Positions 27,833 to 37,040 are shown, counted from the stretch's first letter. The stretch: 64,000 nt of DNA from Martelella sp. AD-3 (GCF_001578105.1 NZ_CP014275.1:2170001-2234000), one strand, 5' to 3'. The notes: a model not told the origin generated them from the letters alone. Numbers and translations: made by a program.

Positions 27833-28753
27833 TCAGGCGCGCATGCGCTCCGGCACGGCGTCGGACAGCGTGTCGCCGGGCTTGATTCCGAGGCGATCCA
27901 GAACGGCGGTCATCAGCTTCGACTTGTTCATGGTGTAGAAATGAAAGTCGGCGATGCCGCGGGCGACGAGGTCCTGCACCTGTTCGGCGGCAAGGTCGGC
28001 CGCCGCCTCGAAGCGCCCGTCCGGATCGTCATCGAGCCCCTCGAACCGCCGCTCGACAAAGGCCGGCACGCTTGCTCCGCACATGGCGGCGAACCGTTTC
28101 AGCTGGGCAAGGTTCTGGATCGGCATGATGCCAGGCACGACGGGAATGACGATGCCGGCGCGGCGCACGTCGTTCAGATAATCCTCGAACACGTCATTGT
28201 CGAAGAAGAACTGCGTCAGCGCACGGTCGGCCCCGTTTTCGGCCTTGGCTTTCAGCATGGCAACATCGGCCGCGCGGTCGGCGCTTTCGGGGTGCTTTTC
28301 CGGATAGGCGGAAACCGAGATATCGAAATCGTCGATCGCCTTCAGCGCCGAGACGAGCGCTGCCGCATTGGCATAGCCGCCCGGATGCGGGCTGTAGGCC
28401 GTGCCGATACCGCCCGGCGGGTCGCCCCTCAGCGCCACGAAGCGGCGGATGCCGGCATCGCGGAAGCGCCGGATCACGTCGTCCACCTCCCCCTTGCCGG
28501 CCTTCACCACCGTCAGGTGCGAGGCCGTCTGAAGCCGGGTCTCGTCGACAAGACGCTTCACCGCCGCATAGGTCGGCGCCTGGCTCGTCGCGCCCGCGCC
28601 GTAGGTCACCGATACGAAGCCGGGTTCATAGGCCGCGAGCTCTTCCACAGACCGCCACCAGCCGGCTTCGGCCTCGGCGGTCTTCGGCGGAAAGAACTCG
28701 AATGAAAAGTCGATCGCGCGCTTGCGGCCGCGCGTCTCTGTGCTTTCGGACAT
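27833..28753 (-). CDS. metF: Methylenetetrahydrofolate reductase
   Basis: A 306-residue FAD-dependent TIM-barrel enzyme that reduces 5,10-methylene-THF to 5-methyl-THF, the methyl donor for MetH. The conserved N-terminal FSFEFFPPKT (16-25), the RFVALRGDPPGG loop and the ALTQFFFDNDVF segment are all present. Length matches bacterial MetF. It begins 3 bp after the stop of the ArsR-methyltransferase gene, so both are one operon under the palindrome at 29784-29805. Confidence 0.95.
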   Translation of the reverse strand: MSESTETRGRKRAIDFSFEFFPPKTAEAEAGWWRSVEELAAYEPGFVSVTYGAGATSQAPTYAAVKRLVDETRLQTASHLTVVKAGKGEVDDVIRRFRDAGIRRFVALRGDPPGGIGTAYSPHPGGYANAAALVSALKAIDDFDISVSAYPEKHPESADRAADVAMLKAKAENGADRALTQFFFDNDVFEDYLNDVRRAGIVIPVVPGIMPIQNLAQLKRFAAMCGASVPAFVERRFEGLDDDPDGRFEAAADLAAEQVQDLVARGIADFHFYTMNKSKLMTAVLDRLGIKPGDTLSDAVPERMRA

Positions 28754-28756
28754 GGT

Positions 28757-29764
28757 TCAGACATTCCTCGCATACTGTGTTTCGGCTTCTTCCGCAGCCA
28801 TCAGGATCCGACGGTCGCGCCCGAGCCAGACGGTGACGGTGAGCGAGCGCCCCGCGGCGCCGGAAAAGGGAAGATCGACGACGTTCTCGACATCGAGGCC
28901 CGCCGCTTTCATCCAGTCGGACATCGCCTGGTGGGAAAAACCGAGCCTGAGATGGGCATGGTCGGCACGCAGATATTCAAGATCGTGCGGGGCAAAATCG
29001 ATGACGACAAGCCGTCCGCCCGGCCGCATCACCCGCGCGGCCTCGGCGATCGCGCGTTCGGGATGTTCAAGGAAGTGGAGGACCTGGTGGATGATCACCA
29101 GATCAAAATCCTCGTTCTCAAGCGGCAGGTTCAGGATATCGCCGAGACGCACCGCCGCCTTCGTCACCCCCTCGGCATCCAGATTGGCACGCGCGACGGC
29201 CAGCATGTCACGGCTGGCGTCGATCCCGACGGCACGGCGATAGAGATCTTTCAGCAGTAAGAGCATGCGGCCCGTGCCGGTGCCAAGGTCGAGAACGCTT
29301 TCGACGCGTTTCGCGCCGATCAGCCTGACAAGGCATTCCTCGATCTCCGCCTCGGAGATGTGCAGGCGGCGCATTTCGTCCCATTCACCGGCGTGTTGGG
29401 CAAAATAGGCAAGCGCCTTCTCCGAGCGCGCCTGCTTGACCGCGGCAAGACGGGCGGCGTCTCGGCTGAGCGCCGAATCGCCTTCCGAGGCGTTCTTCAG
29501 GATTTCGCGTACGAGGCGGGCAGGCGCCCCCTCCTCCTTCAGCCGGAAATAGGCCCACGCGCCTTCCTGGTAGCGGTCGATCAGTCCGGCTTCTCCAAGA
29601 AGCTTCAGATGGCGGGAAATGCGCGGCTGGGACTGTCCGAGAATGTCCGTCAGGTCGGAAACCGTCAGGTCACCCGCCGCCAGAAGCGCAATCAGCCTGA
29701 GCCGCGTGGGCTCGCCCACAGCTTTCAGGACATCAACCAGATCGTCGAGATCGAGCTTCGTCAT
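28757..29764 (-). CDS. ArsR-type repressor fused to a SAM-dependent methyltransferase (SahR-like)
   Basis: A 335-residue fusion. Residues 1-90 are a winged helix of the ArsR family (recognition helix in SQPRISRHLKLLGEAGL, 45-61), without an obvious cysteine metal site. Residues 125-335 are a class I methyltransferase with motif I VLDLGTGTGR (157-166) and LHFLEHPERAIAEAARVM downstream. A protein that binds DNA and also SAM or S-adenosylhomocysteine is well placed to control methionine synthesis, as known for SahR-type ArsR proteins. It forms an operon with metF. Its own operator-like palindrome lies 20 bp upstream and recurs before metH. Start ATG 29764. Confidence 0.87.
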   Translation of the reverse strand: MTKLDLDDLVDVLKAVGEPTRLRLIALLAAGDLTVSDLTDILGQSQPRISRHLKLLGEAGLIDRYQEGAWAYFRLKEEGAPARLVREILKNASEGDSALSRDAARLAAVKQARSEKALAYFAQHAGEWDEMRRLHISEAEIEECLVRLIGAKRVESVLDLGTGTGRMLLLLKDLYRRAVGIDASRDMLAVARANLDAEGVTKAAVRLGDILNLPLENEDFDLVIIHQVLHFLEHPERAIAEAARVMRPGGRLVVIDFAPHDLEYLRADHAHLRLGFSHQAMSDWMKAAGLDVENVVDLPFSGAAGRSLTVTVWLGRDRRILMAAEEAETQYARNV

Positions 29765-29783
29765 TTCGCCTCGCCTTCATCAA

Positions 29784-29805
29784 GATATAAAGATATGTTT
29801 ATATC
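29784..29805. promoter_or_regulatory. Palindromic operator upstream of the arsR-metF operon
   Basis: GATATAAA (29784-29791), 6-bp centre GATATG, and TTTATATC (29798-29805) form a 22-bp inverted repeat starting 20 bp before the start codon. Its 16-bp core ATAAAGATATGTTTAT differs by one base from the core upstream of metH. Autoregulation is the natural reading. Confidence 0.75.
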
Positions 29806-29895
29806 GAAAATAGACCGAATGCAAGTCTGGGTGCGACGGATAAGAGCGAAGCGGGTGCTGTTGTGGCCTGAAGGCGCGCATTCAGGGCGGCCTGC

Positions 29896-30420
29896 TCATT
29901 CGGGACAGTTCGTTCCGCTCGTCCCGACGCGACGAGAGCCCTTTCCCTTCGCGCCCCGCACGGCGGCCCGGCAGGAACAGGCAAGCAGAATAGCCGGCAA
30001 GACGAGATAGCCGCCGAGAACGAGAACCTGCCCCTGCCAATGGCGCGCGCCGTAGCCGGTTCCGCAAGGCGTGCCGCTGACAACTGCGCCCAGCCAGGCC
30101 TGCCGCGTCAGGAAAAGCATGACCGCAGCCACAGCCAGGGTGACAATCGCCCCGCTCGGGCTCACGACGCCCTTGGCCATGCCCCAGAGGACCAGGCAGA
30201 TGGCGCCTGCCAGAAACGGCGACGACAAAACGGCGCCGGTCACGAACGGCCCGTCGGCCCCTTGGGTGCACGTGCCGGTGAACCCCAGAAGCTGAAGAGG
30301 CAGGGCCGGCAGAGCGACGATCCCGGCCGACCATGTCCACAGGCGAAAGAAGGCCAGCACCGCTGACACAAACAGCAGCAGGCACAGGACTATCCCTCCG
30401 ATAGCAAGGATGTGCGTCAC
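29896..30420 (-). CDS. Small membrane protein, unknown function
   Basis: A 174-residue protein with four to five hydrophobic segments (around 5-25, 30-48, 62-84, 90-112 and 128-150) and a basic C-terminal tail, so an inner-membrane location is expected. Five cysteines are present, including a CSC near the end of the last helix. I do not recognise the family. The start is taken as the GTG at 30420, after AAAGGGCAAGAC. It lies between the ThrE-like exporter and the ArsR gene on the same strand, but gaps of 90 and 130 bp argue against a tight operon. Confidence 0.55.
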   Translation of the reverse strand: MTHILAIGGIVLCLLLFVSAVLAFFRLWTWSAGIVALPALPLQLLGFTGTCTQGADGPFVTGAVLSSPFLAGAICLVLWGMAKGVVSPSGAIVTLAVAAVMLFLTRQAWLGAVVSGTPCGTGYGARHWQGQVLVLGGYLVLPAILLACSCRAAVRGAKGKGSRRVGTSGTNCPE

Positions 30421-30510
30421 GTCTTGCCCTTTACAGAAAGCGGAATGCTTGCCGGAACTCGGTGAAATCCATAGAGCCTTTGCGCCGCGGAATCCACCTG
30501 AAGTTGATCG

Positions 30511-31851
30511 TCAGTCCTCGTGGTCGCGGGTCGGGAACTCCGGCCGGCGAAAGGTGGAGGAAACCATGGTGAGGCCCGCGCCGATCGCGCCGACGGTGAA
30601 GATCACCTGCAGACCGGCACTGGTGGTCGCCGCCAGCATCATGTCGGATTTCTCGAGCGGCTGGACGGTGATTTCCAGAAGACCGATGATCCATTGGGCG
30701 GCAGCGCTGCCCGGCACCATCGGAATGCAGCCGGCAACGGCGATGGCATTGCCGACGCGGCGGACCGGAAAGGGCGTGTTGTAGGAGAGCTCCACGACCA
30801 GCGCGACGGCCATGGCGGCGGCAAAGGATGCGGCTTCCAGCGGCCAGCCGTGCAGCATGCAATAGGTTCTCACCGCCAGCGCAAGCGCGCCGGCAAGCGC
30901 GGCCCAGCCGAGATTGCGGTAGCCGAAATTGAACAGCACGCCGAACCCGGCAGCGGCAACCGCCCCGAAAAAGGCGTGGTGGGCGATGTTGGGTGCCGAT
31001 TTCACCGCATCCTGCAGACCGCCGCCCAGCACGATATGCGCCGCGCCGACGCCCAGAGTAATAAAGACGAGGATCATCGCCACGGTGACGAAGCGGGCGC
31101 TGCCGAGCGTCGGAAAACCCTCCATGATGTCCGTTTGCGCGTTCATCGATGGCACGCCCGGCACCAGCATCAGCACGGCGGCGCTCATCGAGGTGTCGAT
31201 CATGGCGCTGCCCATGGCCATGGCCCCGATGCCCGACAGAACGGCGGCGGCAAAGGCGACCGTGGCGGTAACGACGAAGGCGTTGTAATGCCGCTCCAGC
31301 AGCAGCAGCCGGATGTACTGGCCGATCATGCTGGCGATCAGCGTCGTGACGAAGGCCGGCGCATCGGCGCCCAGCAGCCTTCCGAATGCGGCGCAGGCCA
31401 GCCCGGCGGCAAAGACGTTCAGCAACTTGTGATGCTTCGGCGTGGCCGTGGTCGCTGCCGCCAGCTTCTTCTCCACCGCATCAGCCGTCAGCCCGCCCCT
31501 GCCCGTTTCGGCGCAGATTTCGCGAACCCGGTGGTTGATGCGCATGTTGACGCCGTGATGGCCGACCCCGATCATGTGCGTCGATGAGCAGACACCGTCG
31601 CCGACAGTCGTCGAGATCGAGGCAAAACCGACGCGGATATCGGCGCTCTTGACGCCCAGGCCGAGCGCCACCTTCTTGACGCCCTCGCGCACGACGGCGG
31701 ACTTCGCCCCGGTCTCCATCAGGATGCGCCCGGCCTCCAGCGCGACGAGGGCAACCTTTTCCAACGTTCTCTGCCGGAACAGAAGCTCCGAAACCCCGTC
31801 GTCATGTGCGCCTTCGCGGATCTCGTCGGCCGGTGAGCCTGTTTCAGTCAT
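30511..31851 (-). CDS. ThrE-like threonine/serine exporter family protein
   Basis: A 446-residue membrane protein. The N-terminal part matches the ThrE/DUF1212 domain, including GVGHHGVNMRINHRVREI and the soluble block TGAKSAVVREGVKKVALGLG. The rest contains about ten helices, with the second ThrE domain near the C terminus (FPVRRVGNAIAVAGCIPMVPGSAA). Members export threonine and serine by proton antiport. ATG 31851 follows GACAGGAGAGGCA. It is divergent from pstS; a reverse-oriented PHO-box-like site in the shared 387-bp gap points toward this gene. Confidence 0.85.
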   Translation of the reverse strand: MTETGSPADEIREGAHDDGVSELLFRQRTLEKVALVALEAGRILMETGAKSAVVREGVKKVALGLGVKSADIRVGFASISTTVGDGVCSSTHMIGVGHHGVNMRINHRVREICAETGRGGLTADAVEKKLAAATTATPKHHKLLNVFAAGLACAAFGRLLGADAPAFVTTLIASMIGQYIRLLLLERHYNAFVVTATVAFAAAVLSGIGAMAMGSAMIDTSMSAAVLMLVPGVPSMNAQTDIMEGFPTLGSARFVTVAMILVFITLGVGAAHIVLGGGLQDAVKSAPNIAHHAFFGAVAAAGFGVLFNFGYRNLGWAALAGALALAVRTYCMLHGWPLEAASFAAAMAVALVVELSYNTPFPVRRVGNAIAVAGCIPMVPGSAAAQWIIGLLEITVQPLEKSDMMLAATTSAGLQVIFTVGAIGAGLTMVSSTFRRPEFPTRDHED

Positions 31852-32090
31852 TGCCTCTCCTGTCGCGCATGCGGCGTTTGGGAACGGGATCAAGTTGCGG
31901 GCTTCGCCTCGTCGGCAGGCCGGCGGCGAAACTAGACGGCGCGCGCGCATTCGCCTTGCTCTATGTCAAGCAGGCCGCGCGCGCCGGCCTCGCGATCCTA
32001 GCCAATACGCGCCGAAGTGAAAATGGGGTCAGCAAGGACTGACCGAGGAACGCAGAATTCGCAAGTACTGTCGGGACAGGAACTTGTTTA
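31852..32090. other. Gap between the ThrE-like gene and the PHO-box region
   Basis: No gene is visible in these 239 bases. They should contain the promoter of the leftward ThrE-like gene, which I could not define. A small palindrome CTGTC/GACAG occurs at 32069-32080. The rest of the gap up to pstS is described under the PHO-box and promoter entries. Confidence 0.45.
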
Positions 32091-32119
32091 TGACAGTTTT
32101 ACGACAGTTATGTGACGAT
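32091..32119 (-). promoter_or_regulatory. PHO-box-like triple half-site upstream of pstS, minus orientation
   Basis: On the minus strand three half-sites follow each other every 11 bp: TCGTCAC (32119-32113), CTGTCGT (32108-32102) and CTGTCAT (32097-32091), with AT-rich 4-bp spacers. The last two make a near-consensus PHO box. It lies 120 bp before the pstS start, facing away from it. Confidence 0.7.
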
Positions 32120-32160
32120 TTTTTAAAAGAAAACGCAGGTTTTTGCCCGTTTATGAATTT

Positions 32161-32188
32161 TTTACAACATGCTATGCTTGCCTATATT
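32161..32188 (+). promoter_or_regulatory. pstS: Candidate pstS promoter
   Basis: TTTACA (32161-32166) and TATATT (32183-32188) are separated by 16 bp and lie 51 bp before the pstS start codon. The assignment is by eye only. Confidence 0.35.
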
Positions 32189-32238
32189 TCATTGTTATAC
32201 GACTTCCGTTTTCAACCAAACCTCAAAAGGGCTATCTG

Positions 32239-33276
32239 ATGAAAATCGGAATTTTTACCAAGGGCGCTAAGGTTGCTGCCGTTGCCGCCGCTATGGTCGT
32301 AAGCGGCACTGTCGCTCAGGCTGCAGACACCTCGCTGACGGGCTCCGGCGCCTCTTTCCCCTTCCCGCTCTACTCGGCCTGGTTTAAGGATTTTGGCCAG
32401 AAGACCGGTATTGAAGTCAACTACCAGGCCAAGGGCTCCGGCGGCGGTATCGAAGACTTCACCAACCGCGTAGTCGACTTCGCAGCCTCCGACGCTGCCA
32501 TGAACGACGAGGAAATGGCCAAGGTTGACGGCGGCGTCGTTCTTCTGCCGATGACGGCCGGCGAAATCGTTCTCGCCTACAACCTCGACGGCGTTTCCGA
32601 GCTGAAGCTGCCGCGCGACGTCTATCCGAAGATCTTCCTTGGTGAAATCACCAAGTGGAACGACGAAGCGATCGCCGCTGCCAATGACGGCGTCGACCTT
32701 CCCGACGAAGACATCACGGTTGTCGTCCGCGCCGACAGCTCGGGCACCAACTTCAACTTTACCAACCACCTTTCGGCGATCTCGAAGGAATTCGAAAGCA
32801 CGGTTGGCGGCGGCAAGACCGTTCCGTGGCCGAAGGCTTCGAACTTCATTGCCGCTCCGGGCAATCAGGGCATCACCGCCACGGTCAAGCAGACCCCCGG
32901 TGCCATCGGCTACATCGAATATGGCTACGCCCAGCAGACCAACACGCCTTACGCCATGCTTGAAAACCAGGCCGGCAACTTCGTGAAGGCTGGTCCGGAA
33001 GCCGGTTCCGCCGCTCTCGCTTCGGCCGATCTCGACGAAAACAACGTCGCCTTCATCACCGACCCGAAGGGCGAGCAGGCCTACCCGATCGCCACCTTCA
33101 CCTGGATGCTGTTCTACAAGTCCGGCCAGGACGCCGACAAGGTTGCGGCCCTGAAGGAAATGATCAACTACGGCCTGACCACCGGTCAGACGATGGCCGA
33201 CAAGCTGGGCTACATCCCGCTGCCGGAAAACATCATCGAAATCAACAAGAAGTCGATGGAAGAAATCGGCGGCTGA
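32239..33276 (+). CDS. pstS: Phosphate ABC transporter periplasmic binding protein
   Basis: A 345-residue phosphate-binding protein. Residues 1-28 are a signal peptide (cleavage after VAQA). The phosphate-loop motifs LTGSGASFPFPLYSAW (starting near 33) and RADSSGTNFNFTNHL are typical of PstS. It captures phosphate in the periplasm and delivers it to PstCA. Start ATG 32239 follows AAAAGGGCTATCTG. It is the first gene of pstSCAB, and a GC-rich hairpin separates it from pstC, which fits higher expression of the binding protein. Confidence 0.96.
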   Translation: MKIGIFTKGAKVAAVAAAMVVSGTVAQAADTSLTGSGASFPFPLYSAWFKDFGQKTGIEVNYQAKGSGGGIEDFTNRVVDFAASDAAMNDEEMAKVDGGVVLLPMTAGEIVLAYNLDGVSELKLPRDVYPKIFLGEITKWNDEAIAAANDGVDLPDEDITVVVRADSSGTNFNFTNHLSAISKEFESTVGGGKTVPWPKASNFIAAPGNQGITATVKQTPGAIGYIEYGYAQQTNTPYAMLENQAGNFVKAGPEAGSAALASADLDENNVAFITDPKGEQAYPIATFTWMLFYKSGQDADKVAALKEMINYGLTTGQTMADKLGYIPLPENIIEINKKSMEEIGG

Positions 33277-33297
33277 TTTCGGCCACATCGATCTTTC

Positions 33298-33328
33298 GCC
33301 GGGGCGTGCCTGTTGCGCCCCGGCTTTT
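33298..33328 (+). terminator. Hairpin between pstS and pstC, partial terminator
   Basis: GCCGGGGCG (33298-33306) and CGCCCCGGC (33316-33324) form a perfect 9-bp stem with a 9-nt loop, followed by TTTTG. It probably attenuates read-through or protects the pstS message. Confidence 0.75.
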
Positions 33329-33417
33329 GTCAAATTGCAGCACCACACAGAAACCTTGATGCGCTTTATTTGTCAGATCGCGGCAGTTTCCCGATCGCCG
33401 CTAGCAGGAGCCCCTTG

Positions 33418-34389
33418 ATGGCCGACATATCGAAATCCGCACCGCAAAGCGATGGCAGCGTTTCGCGCCCACCGACCGCTTTCGAGTACGGCTACGACAA
33501 ATCCTTCCGCTTCCTGACATTCTTCGCAGGCCTTCTGATCGTTGTCCTGCTGGCCTATATTTTCTGGAAGATCGGCGGACTGGCCGCGCCGGCCATGCGG
33601 GAATATGGCCTTGGCTTCCTGACAACCGTTGAATGGAACCCCAACACCAACGAATACGGCATTCTGGCGGAAATCTGGGGGACGCTCTATTCGTCGTTTC
33701 TGGCGCTGATCTTCGGCGGCGGCCTCGGCATCGCGGTCGCGATCTTTCTGACGCAGGGCTTCCTCAATGCCCGTCTGGCATGGGTCTTCCGCCTGATCGT
33801 CGAAATGCTGGCCGCAATCCCCTCGGTCGTTTTCGGCCTCTGGGGCATTTATGTGCTGATCCCCGCGATCCGCCCGATCGCCAACTGGCTGCACGACACC
33901 CTGCCCTTCGTTCCGTTCTTTTCCACCAAGCTTGCCGGTCCCGGCATGTTCCCGGCCATGATCGTGCTGTCGATCATGATCCTGCCGACCGTCGCGGCAA
34001 TCTCCCAGGATGCCTTCAAGGCGATCCCGATGAAGATCCAAGAAGCGGCCTACGGCATGGGCACCACCAAGTGGGAAGCGATCCGCAAGGTCATCATCCC
34101 TACCGCCTCCGGCGGCATTTTCGCCTCTCTGGTCCTCGGCTTCGGCCGCGCGCTCGGCGAGACCATGGCGCTTGCCATGCTGATCGGCAATTCGCAGCAG
34201 GTTTCGCTGTCGCTGTTTTCGCCGGCGACCACGCTGGCATCGCTGCTGGCCTCCACCTTCCCGGAAGCCGGCGCCAACCAGATCGGCCCGCTGATGTATG
34301 CCGCCGTCGCTCTGCTGGTGATCACCATGGCCGTCAATGTCATCGGCACGATCATCATGAGCTACACCTCTCGTCAGACCGTTACGTAA
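33418..34389 (+). CDS. pstC: Phosphate ABC transporter permease PstC
   Basis: A 323-residue inner-membrane permease with about six helices. The ABC-interaction EAA loop is EAAYGMGTTKWEAIRKVIIP, and GRALGETMALAMLIGN is the conserved helix shared by PstC proteins. It forms the channel with PstA. Start ATG 33418 follows AGGAGCCCCTTG; a longer reading from 33313 overlaps the intergenic hairpin region and is rejected. The gene lies 141 bp after pstS and 19 bp before pstA. Confidence 0.94.
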   Translation: MADISKSAPQSDGSVSRPPTAFEYGYDKSFRFLTFFAGLLIVVLLAYIFWKIGGLAAPAMREYGLGFLTTVEWNPNTNEYGILAEIWGTLYSSFLALIFGGGLGIAVAIFLTQGFLNARLAWVFRLIVEMLAAIPSVVFGLWGIYVLIPAIRPIANWLHDTLPFVPFFSTKLAGPGMFPAMIVLSIMILPTVAAISQDAFKAIPMKIQEAAYGMGTTKWEAIRKVIIPTASGGIFASLVLGFGRALGETMALAMLIGNSQQVSLSLFSPATTLASLLASTFPEAGANQIGPLMYAAVALLVITMAVNVIGTIIMSYTSRQTVT

Positions 34390-34408
34390 GGCCATTGGGA
34401 AATCGCAC

Positions 34409-35311
34409 ATGACCACGACCGATCAAACAACGATGAATCCCGAGGTCATCGCTCTCGGTGACCCCAATCTGCGCTTCTCCTTCGCCGAGCGGCGCACGAT
34501 GATGAATTTCATCCAGACCGTCATCCTCTGGATCCTTGCAGGTATTGCGGCGGTTCCGCTGATCTCTGTGCTTTACATGCTGATCAGCCGCGGCGGCGCG
34601 CGCATCAGCACGGCCATCCTCACCGAACTGCCGCCGGCGCCCTTCGAACAGGGCGGCGGCATCGGTAATGCGATCGTCGGTACGCTTGTCATGGTTGCGA
34701 TCGCATCAATCATCTCCATTCCGATCGGTGTTCTCGGCGGCATCTACACCGGCCTGATCAACCCCAATGGCCGCTTCTCGGCGGTGGTCCGGTTCGTCGG
34801 CAAGGTTCTGACCGGTTTTCCCTCGATCCTGTCCGGCGTTTTCGTCTACGCTTGGCTCGTCATCGTCATGAAAACCTATTCAGCGCTCGCCGGCGGTCTT
34901 TCGCTGGCAATCCTGATGCTGCCGACCGTGTTGCTGACGGCCGAACAGGCCTTCCGCATGGTGCCGCAGCGGATGAAGGACGCGGCCTACGGAATGGGCT
35001 GCAATTCGACACAGGTCGCCACCAGAATTGTTTTGCCGACGGCGCTTCCGGGTGTTATGACCGGGGTAATGCTGGCGGTAGCGGGCGCGTCCGGCGAATC
35101 GGCCCCGCTGCTGTTTACAGCATTGTTTTCGAATTACTGGATCGGAAGCTTCACGGAGCCGACAGCATCATTGTCGATCTTGATCTACAATTTCTCGGCA
35201 ATGCCCTATGAAAACCAGATCGAACTCGCATGGACCGCATCGCTTGTGCTTGTGCTCATCGTGCTTGTCTTCAACATTCTGAGCCGCGCCTTCGGCACAC
35301 GCCGCGTATAG
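34409..35311 (+). CDS. pstA: Phosphate ABC transporter permease PstA
   Basis: A 300-residue permease with six predicted helices. The EAA-type loop is [20 protein letters not shown], and [19 protein letters not shown] is the PstA counterpart of the PstC signature. Length matches short PstA proteins. It pairs with PstC in the membrane and couples to PstB. It sits 19 bp after pstC and 17 bp before pstB, so the three genes are one transcription unit. Confidence 0.94.
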   Translation: MTTTDQTTMNPEVIALGDPNLRFSFAERRTMMNFIQTVILWILAGIAAVPLISVLYMLISRGGARISTAILTELPPAPFEQGGGIGNAIVGTLVMVAIASIISIPIGVLGGIYTGLINPNGRFSAVVRFVGKVLTGFPSILSGVFVYAWLVIVMKTYSALAGGLSLAILMLPTVLLTAEQAFRMVPQRMKDAAYGMGCNSTQVATRIVLPTALPGVMTGVMLAVAGASGESAPLLFTALFSNYWIGSFTEPTASLSILIYNFSAMPYENQIELAWTASLVLVLIVLVFNILSRAFGTRRV

Positions 35312-35328
35312 GAAAAGGTCGAAAAGAT

Positions 35329-36150
35329 ATGTCTGCCACACTGGAAATGAACAGCACCCAAATCGCCAATGAAAACCCTGAGGTTGCCATTGGCGCGCGG
35401 ATCGAGAAGATTTTCTACGGCGACTTCCTTGCCGTACGTGATGCCGATGTCGACATCGAAAAGGGCAAGATCACTGGCTTTATCGGTCCGTCGGGCTGCG
35501 GCAAATCGACCGTGCTGCGCTCGCTGAACCGCATGAACGACCTGATCCCGATCTTCCGCCTTGAAGGTCACGTCCACTTCCTCGGCCAGGACGTCTACGG
35601 CAAGAATGTCGACCCGGTCGCCGTTCGCCGTCATATCGGCATGGTCTTCCAGCAGCCCAACCCGTTCTCCATGAGCATTTTCGAGAACGTCGCCTTCGGC
35701 CTGCGCCTGAACGGCTTCAAGGGCGACATCAACGGCCGCGTCGAGAAGGCGCTTCGCCGCGCGGCACTCTGGAACGAGGTCAAGGACAAGCTGAAGCAGA
35801 ACGGCCTTTCGCTCTCCGGCGGTCAGCAGCAGCGCCTGTGCATCGCCCGCGCCATCGCCACCGAACCGACGGTGCTTCTGATGGACGAGCCCTGCTCGGC
35901 GCTCGACCCGATCGCCACGCGCCAGATCGAGGAACTGATGCTCGAGCTGAAGAAGGACTATACCGTCGCGATCGTGACCCACAATATGCAGCAGGCGATC
36001 CGCGTTGCCGACAAGACGGCCTTCTTCTCCGTGGACATGTCGCAGGGCGGCCGCACCGGTTTCCTCGTCGAGGTCGGCGACACCAAGCAGATTTTCGAGA
36101 ACCCGCAACAGCAACTGACCAAAGAGTATCTTTCGGGCGAGTTCAGCTGA
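35329..36150 (+). CDS. pstB: Phosphate ABC transporter ATP-binding protein
   Basis: A 273-residue ABC ATPase. Walker A is GPSGCGKST (53-61), the signature is LSGGQQQR (162-169) and Walker B is VLLMDEP (182-188). The Q-loop [16 protein letters not shown] is characteristic of PstB. It powers phosphate import with PstSCA. In most rhizobia phoU and phoB follow here; in this genome a terminator and an unrelated Fic-like gene follow instead. Start ATG 35329, after AAAAGGTCGAAAAGAT. Confidence 0.96.
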   Translation: MSATLEMNSTQIANENPEVAIGARIEKIFYGDFLAVRDADVDIEKGKITGFIGPSGCGKSTVLRSLNRMNDLIPIFRLEGHVHFLGQDVYGKNVDPVAVRRHIGMVFQQPNPFSMSIFENVAFGLRLNGFKGDINGRVEKALRRAALWNEVKDKLKQNGLSLSGGQQQRLCIARAIATEPTVLLMDEPCSALDPIATRQIEELMLELKKDYTVAIVTHNMQQAIRVADKTAFFSVDMSQGGRTGFLVEVGDTKQIFENPQQQLTKEYLSGEFS

Positions 36151-36179
36151 GGCTGTCGTTCCACTCGGACTGTTTTAGC

Positions 36180-36209
36180 GGGCGGCTTTCTTCGCAGAGC
36201 CGCCCTTTT
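36180..36209 (+). terminator. Terminator of the pstSCAB operon
   Basis: GGGCGGCT (36180-36187) and AGCCGCCC (36198-36205) form an 8-bp stem with a 10-nt loop followed by TTTT, 30 bp beyond the pstB stop. Confidence 0.85.
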
Positions 36210-36284
36210 GATTGTTCTGCGCGCAGGCAGTCACGCAAGCAGGTTCGGGCCTGCCATTGATCTGATCCTCCGCCCGCCCTACCA

Positions 36285-37034
36285 TTGGCCACGTCATTCA
36301 ATCGTTTCGCGGACCAGCGCGCGCGAAAAACCGGTCTTGAGGCACTGAGACGCAACATGTTCAAGCACAGTCTTGACCTTGCCAGGATAGAAGACAGGCT
36401 GCGCCAGACCCAGCGTCAGTTCGATCGCATCAATGCGGTCCTGACCATGCATCGCGACGGCATGCCGGACAGCGTCGTCGAGCACATGCTGGAGGGTTAC
36501 ACCTATGTGAACGGCCTTCTGCAGGAAGGAACCGATATCCTTCAACTCGGCCAGTTCCATCACCTGCTCGAGCTCAACCATCTGGTGCTGTGCGGCTCCT
36601 CGCGTGAAGCCCGGTCGGAATTCAGCAATCACATTCAGCGCACAGAAGAACATTTCTACGATCGCGAGGCGGGCGACATCGGCGGGCTGGTCGACTGGTA
36701 CCAGCGCGCCAAGGGAAAACCGGTTCGCAAGCGCGCCGCCGGCGTCTATGTGCGCGTCCTCAGCCGCCCGCAACTCTTCATCGAGGGCAACCATCGCACG
36801 GGCGCGCTGATCATGAGCTATATCCTCTGCCGCGAGGGGCTTCCGCCCTTTGTGCTGGCCCCGGAAAATGCCGAGGCCTATTTCAACCCGTCGACGCTGG
36901 TGCGCGACGCGCACAAATATTCGATGGACGAACTGGTGAAGATCCCGAAGCTCAAGCGCTATTTCGCCAGGTTCCTCGAGGAGACAGAGGATGACAGCCT
37001 CGTGGTGAAGACGAAATCGCTTGAGACCACCTGA
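36285..37034 (+). CDS. Fic-like protein with degenerate active site
   Basis: A 249-residue protein, counting from a TTG at 36285. Residues 163-174 (Q-L-F-I-E-G-N-H-R-T-G-A) align with the Fic signature H-x-F-x-(D/E)-G-N-G-R-x-x-R. The core E-G-N and following R are kept, but the catalytic His is Gln163, the second Gly of GNG is His170, and the final Arg is Ala174. AMPylation is therefore unlikely as in classical Fic enzymes. It is isolated from pstB by a terminator. The start is uncertain: ATG 36357 is an alternative and neither has a strong ribosome site. Confidence 0.6.
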   Translation: MATSFNRFADQRARKTGLEALRRNMFKHSLDLARIEDRLRQTQRQFDRINAVLTMHRDGMPDSVVEHMLEGYTYVNGLLQEGTDILQLGQFHHLLELNHLVLCGSSREARSEFSNHIQRTEEHFYDREAGDIGGLVDWYQRAKGKPVRKRAAGVYVRVLSRPQLFIEGNHRTGALIMSYILCREGLPPFVLAPENAEAYFNPSTLVRDAHKYSMDELVKIPKLKRYFARFLEETEDDSLVVKTKSLETT

Positions 37035-37040
37035 GCGGCC

